From UBA6107 sp964459385 (GTDB taxonomy: Bacteria > Chloroflexota > Anaerolineae > Anaerolineales > Anaerolineaceae): a DNA stretch of 64,000 nucleotides. The stretch covers positions 124,001-188,000 of the forward strand of contig CAYWLG010000003.1 of the NCBI GenBank assembly GCA_964459385.1, read 5' to 3'. Each line of letters starts with the position of its first letter. Within the stretch, counting starts at the first letter, position 1. A program made the position numbers and the translations under genes. This document shows, in pieces, positions 32,422-40,683 of this stretch. The notes under the pieces are model-generated. The model saw only the letters and a list, made by a program, of their open reading frames with translations. It did no database searches and had not been told where the DNA came from.

Positions 32422-33549
32422 TTAAGGCAGCACCTGCCAGAGTATCAATTGGTTATCGCGTCCGCTGGAGACCAGTGATTTGCCGTCGGGCGAGAAGGCC
32501 ACTTGGTCTGCCAGATCGCTATGGTCGCTCAAAACGAACAGTTTGGTGAGTGAGGCTACGTCCCAGATGCCCACCTCGCTGCCATCACTGGCGGCCAGCA
32601 AGGAGCCATCGGGCGAAAAGCTGAGGCCGCTGCTGGTGTTAGAGAGCACCAGATCGCCAAGCACAGCGCCCGTTTCGGCATTCCAGAGGGTGACGGCCGG
32701 GGTAAAGGCGCCGTTGAGGGTCTTGCCAGCTGCTGTTGCCAGCACCTTGCCATCAGGCGAGAGGGTGAGGGTGCTCAAGAAATCTTCACTGCCCGTGCTG
32801 GCGCCCAACACCCCAGAATCGAGGGCCTGCACCTGAGCGGTGGCGCGGGCATGCCAGACGATAAACGAAGCACTGCCGGCGAAACCGACGTCATAGACAG
32901 GGGAGGCCGTCTCAAAGCCGGTCAGGGTCTTGACCTCGCTGCCATCCATCGTGTAGATCGTCACAGACCAGCCGTCCATGTGAGCCAGTGAAAAGTACTT
33001 TCCATCGGGCGAGAAGGAGACGCTACTGATAAGATATTCCGGTGCGAGCGTGGCCAGCGGTCTACTGGTGCCGTTGCTCAGGTCAATGAGGGTCAGGGTG
33101 GATTGATCGCTGGAGATCAGGGCAAGGGTATGCCCATCAGGGGCCAGGGCACTGATGTTGCCATCGGCGGCCCAAACGTTCTGCAAGGCCAGCGTCTGAC
33201 CCTCGAGGAGGGTGGCGCTGTAAACGTAATCGTTGTTCGCGTCCATATTGGCGGTGATGAGCCCCAGCACGGATGAATCGGCTGACCAGACAAGCGACTG
33301 CACGTTGCTGGCAGGGACGATGGTTACCGCTTTCAACTGAGTCACATTGGCGGCGGTAATCACTTCGGGCTGCGGTGCGACGGTAGGGGTGGCCGGAACG
33401 GACGTGGCGGGCACGGGCGCGGTGATGGTAGGGGCTTCGGTCACTTCGGCCGCGGGAGGAGGGGTAACGGTTGGCAAACTGCAACCGGCGAGGGCAATGA
33501 CCAGGGTTAAACTCAACAAACTGCAAATGATCTTCAATGAACCTTTCAT
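32422..33549 (-). CDS. WD40-repeat lipoprotein
   Basis: A 375-residue exported protein. The signal peptide ends in lipobox ALAGC (Cys23), then a Pro/Thr/Val linker to about residue 60. The rest is a beta-propeller: FSPDGKYF, LSPDGKVLAT, FSPDGSLLAASDGSEVGIW and FSPDGKSLVSSGRDNQLILW mark blades. It is anchored on the outer face of the membrane, probably as a protein-binding scaffold. The ribosome site is GAAAGGA. Its partner is not evident. Confidence 0.88.
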   Translation of the reverse strand: MKGSLKIICSLLSLTLVIALAGCSLPTVTPPPAAEVTEAPTITAPVPATSVPATPTVAPQPEVITAANVTQLKAVTIVPASNVQSLVWSADSSVLGLITANMDANNDYVYSATLLEGQTLALQNVWAADGNISALAPDGHTLALISSDQSTLTLIDLSNGTSRPLATLAPEYLISSVSFSPDGKYFSLAHMDGWSVTIYTMDGSEVKTLTGFETASPVYDVGFAGSASFIVWHARATAQVQALDSGVLGASTGSEDFLSTLTLSPDGKVLATAAGKTLNGAFTPAVTLWNAETGAVLGDLVLSNTSSGLSFSPDGSLLAASDGSEVGIWDVASLTKLFVLSDHSDLADQVAFSPDGKSLVSSGRDNQLILWQVLP

Positions 33550-33604
33550 GTGTTTCCTTTCTTGTGTTTACCCAATTAAGGCGATTATACCCCTCTCAGC
33601 GAGG

Positions 33605-35173
33605 TCAATTGAGCAGCTCGTTGAGCTTATCTTCTCCCCACTGCACGGCTTTGTCTTTGGCGCTGTTAAGCGCTGAGTCGAGCGCCTGTAAAACAGCCGC
33701 TTTGACGTCGTTCATGGCGTTATGGGCCATCACGCGGGCACTGTACTTCAGCGAAGCCGCCTGATAGTTGGCGTCGGCCTGCATGGCATCGCTGAGGTTG
33801 CCGATCTTACCCACGAACACCACCGGACGCTCGTTCAGCATCAAAACGGCGCTGCCCGAAGCATCCACAGGGATGGAGGTGCCAGATGCGGGCGAAAACG
33901 CGTCAGCATCCACGGCGTAGGCCGTCAACTCATCGACGGGCAGGTCTGAAAGCGTCACAGGGTAGGGGGTATCGCCCTCGCTGGAGCGCCAGGCGATGAT
34001 GACCCACTGACTGCCCTTTTGGAAGCGATATTCAAAGACCGAACCGGTCTGCCCCTGGTTTTGAGAAACGAACTGGGCCCCGGCCAGTACGCTGTTGAGG
34101 TTGCTCAAAGCGCGAAAAGCCGCTGGCTGCCCGGCAGGGTCTACCTGCCAGAAAACCTGGCTGATGCCGTCGTTACCGAACATCTGCACGGTGGCGCGGG
34201 TAAGGAAATCGGCCAGGGCCTGATCGCTGCTCAAGTTACGGTTGGCCGCCAAAACATTCAAGTCGTCAGAAGTGTAACCCAGCCCCTCAATGCGCACGGT
34301 CTTGCCACCCAATTGGCGGGCCAGATCAAGCAGGGCCTGCACCTCACCGGGCATGGTGGTTGAATTCATGGGCAGCGAAGAGGAACAGCCGGAACTGACC
34401 GAGGAGAGGGTTGACTCCGGCGCCAGCGCCCCGCGATTGGGGTCGTATTGGATGCTGTCGATCACGCTCCAGGCCTTGGTGCCGTTCACTTCCAGCAGGA
34501 AGGTGAGCGGATTGAGGGTGCAATTCGCAGAACCGGCACTGACCAGACTGCCCATCCATACCTGATCGTTGGGATCGGCACTTTTGATGATCTTGCTGGC
34601 CGCCTTGACCATTTGGGCATAGGTGGCCGGGTCGGGAATCATGGAAGAAGAGGGAGAAGAAGGATAAAAGAAAGCGCTCAGGCCGGTGGCAGAATTGACG
34701 TGCGTGCCGATCTCCCAGATATCCACCTGGTCGCCGAAGGTATCAACGGCGGCCTGCACGAAGTTGGCCCAGCGCACCAGAAACTCGGTGGTGTCGAGCG
34801 GGTTGGCAGCAGAACTACCCAAATAGGTTGGCCCGCCGGTCAGCACGGCTACGACCTTCATGCCGGCGGCTTTTTCGCTGGCGAAGATTGCCGCCAGCGG
34901 CCGCGAGGCAGACCAGTTGTAAGTGCCCTGGGTGGTCTCGATCGCGCTCCAATCCACTGTTTCGCGTACGTAAACCTGCCCGGCGGCCTTTTCGGCCGAG
35001 AGCAGCGAGTCGAAGCCACCGCTGTTATAGGCGCTGCCGGGGCCGGCATCAACGTTGATCGCTTCCACCCGCACAGATTGCAGCGGAGTAGAAGAAGAAA
35101 ACATGGATGCCACAATAGCAGCGATCACTCCCAGTGGAACAAGTTCAAGAATCAGATGGCGTATCAGTCTCAT
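33605..35173 (-). CDS. secreted glycosidase-like protein (TIM barrel, possibly inactive)
   Basis: A 522-residue protein with an N-terminal membrane anchor (residues about 5-25). Residues 35-370 resemble clan-A glycosidases (GH39/GH5-like): VYVRETVDWSAIETTQGTYNW, MKVVAVLTGGPTYLG and FGDQVDIWEIGTHVN. In active enzymes the last segment reads W(E/N)xxNEP; here it is WEIGTHVN, so the acid/base residue may be lost or replaced. A beta domain (about 385-470) and a C-terminal helix follow. The ATG at 35173 is preferred over GTG 35188, with AAGGA upstream. Confidence 0.65.
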   Translation of the reverse strand: MRLIRHLILELVPLGVIAAIVASMFSSSTPLQSVRVEAINVDAGPGSAYNSGGFDSLLSAEKAAGQVYVRETVDWSAIETTQGTYNWSASRPLAAIFASEKAAGMKVVAVLTGGPTYLGSSAANPLDTTEFLVRWANFVQAAVDTFGDQVDIWEIGTHVNSATGLSAFFYPSSPSSSMIPDPATYAQMVKAASKIIKSADPNDQVWMGSLVSAGSANCTLNPLTFLLEVNGTKAWSVIDSIQYDPNRGALAPESTLSSVSSGCSSSLPMNSTTMPGEVQALLDLARQLGGKTVRIEGLGYTSDDLNVLAANRNLSSDQALADFLTRATVQMFGNDGISQVFWQVDPAGQPAAFRALSNLNSVLAGAQFVSQNQGQTGSVFEYRFQKGSQWVIIAWRSSEGDTPYPVTLSDLPVDELTAYAVDADAFSPASGTSIPVDASGSAVLMLNERPVVFVGKIGNLSDAMQADANYQAASLKYSARVMAHNAMNDVKAAVLQALDSALNSAKDKAVQWGEDKLNELLN

Positions 35174-35237
35174 AAGTCCTTCTCCCACGGGTTAGGTTGC
35201 AAGAATAACGCCAGGGTGCAAGAAAGAGACAAAAAAA

Positions 35238-35266
35238 AGACCCCGTTGGGTAGGCCAGCGGGGTCT
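35238..35266 (-). terminator. terminator of aldo/keto reductase gene
   Basis: AGACCCCG (35238-35245) pairs with CGGGGTCT (35259-35266). On the minus strand a run of T (35231-35238) follows. Confidence 0.9.
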
Positions 35267-35284
35267 GGGAACTTCGCGAACGGA

Positions 35285-36265
35285 CTAATACTCGATCACT
35301 TCGGGCTTGCCGACGATCGCATCCACCTTTTCGAGCACATCGGGCGTCAGGCGATCCACGGCTTCGATGGCTTTCAAGTTGTCCTGCAACTGCTCCAGGC
35401 GGCTGGCACCTGTGATGACAGTGGAGACATTGGGGTTCTTCAAGCACCAGGCTAGAGCAAAGTGCGAGAGAGAAAGCCCTGTCTCATCGGCGACCTTTTG
35501 CAGCTTCTTCACCTGCTCGATGGCGGCCTGGTCGGTCAGGCGTCCGTGCAGCCACTCAAAGCCGGGCAAAGCACCGCGCGAACCGGCGGGGATGCCGTTG
35601 TTATACTTGCCGGTCAGCAGACCCGAAGCCAATGGGCTCCAGATGGTGGAACCGTAATGATAGTCTTTGAAGACGCGGGCATATTCCACCTCAAAGCGCT
35701 CGCGGTGCAAAATATTGTACTGAGGTTGTTCCATTACAGGCTTGTGCAGGTGATGCCTTTCGGCGATCTCGATAGCCGAGACGATCTCGGCGGCGCTCCA
35801 CTCTGAGGTACCCCAGTAAAGGGCCTTGCCCCATTCGATCAGGTTGTGCATGGCCCAGACGGTCTCTTCGATAGGGGTGCGATAATCGGGACGGTGACAA
35901 AAAACGAGGTCGAGGTAATCGAGCCCCATGCGTTTTAGCGAGCCGTTGACTGCCTCGATCAAATACTTGCGGTTGAGCGTGTGGCCTTCGTTGGCCCGAT
36001 CATTGATGCCCCAGAAGTATTTGCTCGAAACCAGATAGCTGGAACGGCGCCAGCCCAGTTTATTTAGGGCTGCTCCCATGACCTCTTCTGACAAGCCGGC
36101 TGCATAGGTTTCGGCGTTATCAAAAAAATTTACTCCTGCGTCATAAGCCGTTCCCATCATTTTGACGGCATCATCCACTTGAACCTGATTTTTGAACGTT
36201 ACCCAGGAGCCATAAGACAAAGCACTTACCTTTAAACCGGAATTACCTAAAAAACGATACTGCAT
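35285..36265 (-). CDS. aldo/keto reductase (K+-channel beta-subunit-like)
   Basis: A 326-residue NADPH-dependent reductase. The catalytic residues are Asp and Tyr in FFDNAETYAAGLSEE, Lys in SSKYFWG and His in CHRPD. The pattern WGTSEWSAAEI and the end NLKAIEAVDRLTPDVLEKVD match the AKR6/YghZ branch related to voltage-gated K+ channel beta subunits. The start has GGAGG upstream. It stands alone between two terminators. Confidence 0.9.
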   Translation of the reverse strand: MQYRFLGNSGLKVSALSYGSWVTFKNQVQVDDAVKMMGTAYDAGVNFFDNAETYAAGLSEEVMGAALNKLGWRRSSYLVSSKYFWGINDRANEGHTLNRKYLIEAVNGSLKRMGLDYLDLVFCHRPDYRTPIEETVWAMHNLIEWGKALYWGTSEWSAAEIVSAIEIAERHHLHKPVMEQPQYNILHRERFEVEYARVFKDYHYGSTIWSPLASGLLTGKYNNGIPAGSRGALPGFEWLHGRLTDQAAIEQVKKLQKVADETGLSLSHFALAWCLKNPNVSTVITGASRLEQLQDNLKAIEAVDRLTPDVLEKVDAIVGKPEVIEY

Positions 36266-36333
36266 TCGTGTGCCTCCAAAAATTTTTCAATATTCTGTTT
36301 ATTTTATCCCGATAAGGTAAAAATTTCAAAAAA

Positions 36334-36355
36334 AGAGAATCCTTGCGGATTCTCT
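36334..36355 (-). terminator. terminator after family-5 binding protein gene
   Basis: AGAGAATCC (36334-36342), loop TTGC, GGATTCTCT (36347-36355). On the minus strand seven T follow. Confidence 0.92.
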
Positions 36356-36363
36356 TTGGCTGC

Positions 36364-38322
36364 TTACTGACTGCACTGGTCTGAAATATCCAGATCTTCG
36401 ATCGAGCGCAGGCCGCTGCGCGAGCTGGCATCGAGAGTAAGGCCGCACAGATCGGTGCGCGAGACCATCACCTTGAGGTGATAGAAAAGCGGCAGCATGG
36501 GCACTTCATCGGCCAGCATCTGCAGGGTGGTGTCACTGGCACTATGCGCCAGCTCACTGTTCAGACCTGAGGTGACCAGATTCTGGCAGGCCTGGTCATA
36601 GGCACTGTTCGAGTAGCCGGTCAAATTGACGCCGCCATACTTGCTGCCCAACCAGTTATTCTCGGCCGAGGGAATCTCAGCAGTGGAGAACAAGAAGCAG
36701 GGCGGCTGGCGTCCGGTCGTCCAGCCCAGTTCGGCCAGGTCAAAATTGCGCCCAAAGACGACGCCATTGGGGCCAGAGGCATACATATCGGCGGTGGAGA
36801 CCAGATTGACCGTCACCCCGATGCCGCACTGTCCCAGATCGTTCTTGATCTGATCGGCGATCTGCGCGTGCAGGGTGGAATCGGTGGCCGTGTAAGTGAT
36901 GGCAAACGGGGTGTCGTTGAGCACATTGGCCACGCCAGAAGCCACCCGCGGGGTAGAGGGATCATTATCAGTATCCAGCCAGCCCGCTTCTTCGAGCAAT
37001 TGCTCTCCTTTGGCGGGGTCATAACCATAGGTCGCCAGATCACTGACGAAGAAAGGATGTGAAGGGGTCAAGTAGGTGGTCGGCAGGGTAGATTTGCCGA
37101 AGATCAACGAGTGGACGATCTCATCGCGGTTGATGCAACTGGCTATGGCCTGTCGGGTGCGCACATCGCCAAAGAAATTAGCGCGGTCCAGGTAGGGGTT
37201 AAAAACATCATCGTAAGAAGCAGGCTTAATGCCAAAGTTGAGACCCTCCCATTCGGGGCCTTCGGCAAAATAGGCTTTGAGCTTGTTTTGCATCTCTTGT
37301 TCACGGATATATTGGGCCTGATCTTCCATCGAGACCGAGGTATCGATGATGTCGCACTCACCGGTCATGACGGGCGTGATATCGGCGGCGGGCACGTTGC
37401 CCAAAAAGCGATATACAACCACATCAAATTTAGGCAGCCCTTCAGCAGCGCGGAAGTAATTGGGGTTCTTGACCATGCGAATGTGGTCGCCCTGCTGCCA
37501 CTCATCGATCTTATAGGGACCCCAGCCGATCGGCTGCTTGACGGCTGCGTCTGTGCTGTTCAGTTCTTGAGCAGAATACTGCGAAAGCGCATGCTGCGGC
37601 AGCGGAATCCAAAAGAAAGCGGCTGGATTTTGGGTGAGGTAACCCGGCACACCCGTCCAGATAACGGTCTGGTTGCCCTGAGCGGTATAGTCGGCTGTTT
37701 TCTTCACCAGCGTCTTGGATGCGTTGGTGTCGGGGTCGGCGGCCACAGTGTAAGAATAAACAGAATCGGCGGCGGTGAGCGGATGCCCATCGGACCAGTT
37801 GATGCCGCTCTTCAATTTGAACGTCACCACCATCTGCGGCACTTTCAGCTCACTGGTACCGTCCCACTCGACGGCGCAGTCACCACTGGTGCAGCCTTCA
37901 GGGAAGACCTGAACGCCTTTTTTCAACGCCACCAGATCGCCTTCGGTGTTGGCCACAATGTCACCCTCGCTCACGCTCACATATTGAATCGTGACCCCGC
38001 CATTTTCCAGCGTGGGCAGGCTTTCGAGGATGACGGGCTGCGGCTCATAATTCACAGTGTCGATGGGGCCATCGTAAAGGCTCTCAAAAATGCTCCAGGC
38101 CGATTGGGAGGAATCACCATACAAATAAAGGGAAGTGGGTTCCTGCCCCAAACAGATCACCAGTGTCTTGAGCGGCACAGCGGTTGGGGTGGGCTCTGTT
38201 GTAGGGGTAGCCGTCGGCGCGGTCAGCGAGAGACCGCCCCCTGCAGAACAGGAAGTTAAAACAATCGCTCCCGCCAATAAAGCGGCCAGAGCAGTATTTA
38301 TTTTTTTCGTTTGATAGCGCAT
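36364..38322 (-). CDS. peptide/oligosaccharide ABC substrate-binding lipoprotein (conventional)
   Basis: A 652-residue family-5 solute-binding protein (DppA/OppA fold). The lipobox is VLTSC (Cys25), with a Pro/Thr linker to about residue 48. Domain order is the standard one: ESLYDGP near 80, FKLKSGINWSDGHPLTAADS at 168-187, GWGPYKIDEW near 266-275, and DVRTRQAIASCINRDEI at 386-402. The ATG at 38322 has GGAG upstream. It is the distal gene of the peptide ABC cluster but has its own upstream terminator, so it may be expressed separately. It is a reference for the permuted protein at 40684. Confidence 0.92.
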   Translation of the reverse strand: MRYQTKKINTALAALLAGAIVLTSCSAGGGLSLTAPTATPTTEPTPTAVPLKTLVICLGQEPTSLYLYGDSSQSAWSIFESLYDGPIDTVNYEPQPVILESLPTLENGGVTIQYVSVSEGDIVANTEGDLVALKKGVQVFPEGCTSGDCAVEWDGTSELKVPQMVVTFKLKSGINWSDGHPLTAADSVYSYTVAADPDTNASKTLVKKTADYTAQGNQTVIWTGVPGYLTQNPAAFFWIPLPQHALSQYSAQELNSTDAAVKQPIGWGPYKIDEWQQGDHIRMVKNPNYFRAAEGLPKFDVVVYRFLGNVPAADITPVMTGECDIIDTSVSMEDQAQYIREQEMQNKLKAYFAEGPEWEGLNFGIKPASYDDVFNPYLDRANFFGDVRTRQAIASCINRDEIVHSLIFGKSTLPTTYLTPSHPFFVSDLATYGYDPAKGEQLLEEAGWLDTDNDPSTPRVASGVANVLNDTPFAITYTATDSTLHAQIADQIKNDLGQCGIGVTVNLVSTADMYASGPNGVVFGRNFDLAELGWTTGRQPPCFLFSTAEIPSAENNWLGSKYGGVNLTGYSNSAYDQACQNLVTSGLNSELAHSASDTTLQMLADEVPMLPLFYHLKVMVSRTDLCGLTLDASSRSGLRSIEDLDISDQCSQ

Positions 38323-38393
38323 GCAAGATTCTCCTGCGAACATAGGTCTATTCAATTATAAAGCAAAGCACACCTACATCCGAATTAACAAAA

Positions 38394-38423
38394 AAAGGCC
38401 TTGAGCGTACACCCAAGGCCTTT
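38394..38423 (-). terminator. terminator after DppC-type permease gene
   Basis: AAAGGCCTTG (38394-38403) pairs with CAAGGCCTTT (38414-38423). On the minus strand a T-run follows. Confidence 0.9.
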
Positions 38424-38438
38424 CATGGTCAGTAAGTT

Positions 38439-39482
38439 CTAGTTCGAGCCGCGCATTCTCGGATCAAGCACATCGCGCAGGGCATCGCCCACCAGGTTCC
38501 AACCCATCACAAAGAGCACCAGGGTCAAACCAGGCCAAACCACGATGTACCAGTAGGTGCCCAATTCGGTGATCCAGTTACGGGCGAAGGAAAGCACCTG
38601 GCCCCAGTCAGCGTAGCCCACCGGGGTGCCGATACCCAAGAAGGAAAGGGCTGCGAAGGAAAGCACCACATCGCCGATACCCAGAGAAGCCAGCACCATT
38701 GTGGGGAAAATAGCATTTGGCACAATGTGACGGAAGAGGATGCGGCTGTCTTTGACGCCGATGACCCTGGCGGCCATGACGTAATCGCGCTCTTTGATGG
38801 AGAGGATGTCACCGCGGATGATACGCGAGTAGCCCATCCAGCCGAAGGCTACCAGCGCGATGATCGGTGGCCAAATACTCCGTCCAATCTTGGGAGACAA
38901 GACTGCAGAGAGGATCAAAGCGGCCAAAATGTAAGGCAGCGTCATGAACACATCGACGATACGCATGATGATGTTATCAACGATACCACCGTAGTAAGCC
39001 GAGACAGAACCGACAATGACACCGATCAAGAAGGTCATCACAACCACGATAAAACCGGTCTTGAAGGCGGTGCGGGTGCCCCAAATGATGCCGTAGAACA
39101 CATCATACTGGCCTTGAGAGGTACCCAGCAAGTGCACCCACTCATCTTTGCCGGTGACCAGCTTGTACCAGCCCGGAACAGTTGTTGGGGGACGCGTTTT
39201 CCATTCTGAGCCCATCGCTTTGGGGGTAGAGCTAAACCCGTCGCGCGGCATTTTGTAAGGATCGTTCGGCGTCACCGGGGGGGCGATCACCGGAGCAAAA
39301 ATGGCGATCAGGATGAAGACCAAGATCAAGATAAAACCGATGATCGATGCCGGGGTTTTCATCAACCCTTTGACGATGCGGTAATTATCCGGGCCTAAGA
39401 AACGTTCCAGCCAGGTGATCTTCCTTACGGGTACTGCATCTATCAACAGGCTGTTGTCGCCGCTGGGGGTAGTTTCAGACAT
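38439..39482 (-). CDS. peptide ABC transporter permease (DppC/OppC type)
   Basis: A 347-residue permease. A cytoplasmic N terminus precedes the first helix (SIIGFILILVFILIAIFAPVI), followed by a long external loop and five more helices. The EAA-like loop is AARVIGVKDSRILFRHIVPN, and the ending LVGDALRDVLDPRMRGSN is typical of DppC/OppC. AGGAGG lies seven bases before the ATG at 39482. It pairs with the DppB-type permease 10 bases upstream. Confidence 0.93.
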   Translation of the reverse strand: MSETTPSGDNSLLIDAVPVRKITWLERFLGPDNYRIVKGLMKTPASIIGFILILVFILIAIFAPVIAPPVTPNDPYKMPRDGFSSTPKAMGSEWKTRPPTTVPGWYKLVTGKDEWVHLLGTSQGQYDVFYGIIWGTRTAFKTGFIVVVMTFLIGVIVGSVSAYYGGIVDNIIMRIVDVFMTLPYILAALILSAVLSPKIGRSIWPPIIALVAFGWMGYSRIIRGDILSIKERDYVMAARVIGVKDSRILFRHIVPNAIFPTMVLASLGIGDVVLSFAALSFLGIGTPVGYADWGQVLSFARNWITELGTYWYIVVWPGLTLVLFVMGWNLVGDALRDVLDPRMRGSN

Positions 39483-39492
39483 GCAGATCCTC

Positions 39493-40557
39493 CTAAGACA
39501 AGCGAACGCGCGGATCGACAACGGCGTAAAGCACGTCAACGATCAGGTTCGCTACGATTAGAATCAAGCCATTAAAGACCGCCAGGCCGAGAACAGTCAC
39601 AACATCCAGTTGCTGAGCAGCACTGGCAGCGGCGGAACCGATGCCGGGGTAGTTAAACACGGTTTCGGTGATCACCACACCTCCCAGCAGCCCAATGATC
39701 TGGAAACCGGCCAGTGTCACTACCGGGATCATGGCGTTGGGGCGGGCGTGTTTGTTGATGACGGTCTTTTCGGGAAGACCTTTGGCGCGTGCGGTGGTTA
39801 CGTATTCCATGCGCAGGGTCTCAAGCATGGAAGAACGGGTAACACGGACGAAGGTGGCCCAACTGATGTAAGAAAGGGTTAAGATCGGCAGCACCATGTG
39901 GCGAATCACATCCACAAAGATATCGAATCTGCCGTTCAACAGAGAATCAAAGGAAAGCAGGTGAGTGTAGTGTTTGAATTCGGGGCTGTTAATGATCATG
40001 TTAGCCGAATCAGAAACACGCCCAGGCGGGAACCACTTGAGGGTGGCATAAAAGATCATCAACATCAAGAGACCAAACACAAAGGTCGGGAATGAGGTTC
40101 CTACAATGCTGAAGATACGAGCAGCCTGATCCACCCAACCATTGTGGTGAACGGCCGCCTGAACACCCAACCAGATGCCTACCGACAAAACCGGGAAGAC
40201 TGCCCAGATGGTAAGATCGAGCGTATTGGGGAAGCGCTCTTCGATCAATTGAATGACTGGTTCAGAAGCAGTGCGGGAATAACCGAAATCACCAAAGAGG
40301 ATGCCGCCACGGCGTTCGCCGGAGACGGTATCAATGTGGCCGACCAACCAGTTCCAATACTGAACATAAACTGGCTTATCCAGGCCATATTGCTTGATAA
40401 TGCCGTTGATGGCATTTTCATTCTTGGGAATATCGCGTACATAGAGCGCAGATCGTTCCACAGGCCCAAGGAATTGCAACATAGCAAAGATCAGGACCGT
40501 GACTCCGAACAACAATAAGGGTACCAGGAGTATACGTCGGATAATATATGTGGTCAT
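39493..40557 (-). CDS. peptide ABC transporter permease (DppB/OppB type)
   Basis: A 354-residue permease with six helices. It has the DppB N terminus YIIRRILLVPLLLFGVTVLI, the loop TTARAKGLPEKTVINKHARP, and ends LIVDVLYAVVDPRVRLS. It forms the channel with the DppC-type protein. It follows the permuted binding-protein gene, separated by a 12-bp hairpin. Confidence 0.93.
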   Translation of the reverse strand: MTTYIIRRILLVPLLLFGVTVLIFAMLQFLGPVERSALYVRDIPKNENAINGIIKQYGLDKPVYVQYWNWLVGHIDTVSGERRGGILFGDFGYSRTASEPVIQLIEERFPNTLDLTIWAVFPVLSVGIWLGVQAAVHHNGWVDQAARIFSIVGTSFPTFVFGLLMLMIFYATLKWFPPGRVSDSANMIINSPEFKHYTHLLSFDSLLNGRFDIFVDVIRHMVLPILTLSYISWATFVRVTRSSMLETLRMEYVTTARAKGLPEKTVINKHARPNAMIPVVTLAGFQIIGLLGGVVITETVFNYPGIGSAAASAAQQLDVVTVLGLAVFNGLILIVANLIVDVLYAVVDPRVRLS

Positions 40558-40639
40558 TTTTCCTTCCTCGCGGTTTTGTCTTCCGAATCAATCTGGATGA
40601 GTTGCATCCAGCCTGATTCGCAAAAGAAAACCAGGAATT

Positions 40640-40667
40640 CGCGGGGGGCTGTTGCCAGCCCCCCGCG
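40640..40667 (-). terminator. 12-bp GC hairpin between binding-protein and permease genes
   Basis: CGCGGGGGGCTG (40640-40651), loop TTGC, CAGCCCCCCGCG (40656-40667). There is no T-run, which suits mRNA 3' end protection with partial read-through to the permeases. Confidence 0.75.
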
Positions 40668-40683
40668 GCGATTACAAATTGTA

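Noticed and set aside
37111..38259. A 382-codon open frame on the plus strand
   Set aside because: It is the mirror of the conventional family-5 binding-protein gene, which has lipobox, ribosome site and terminator.
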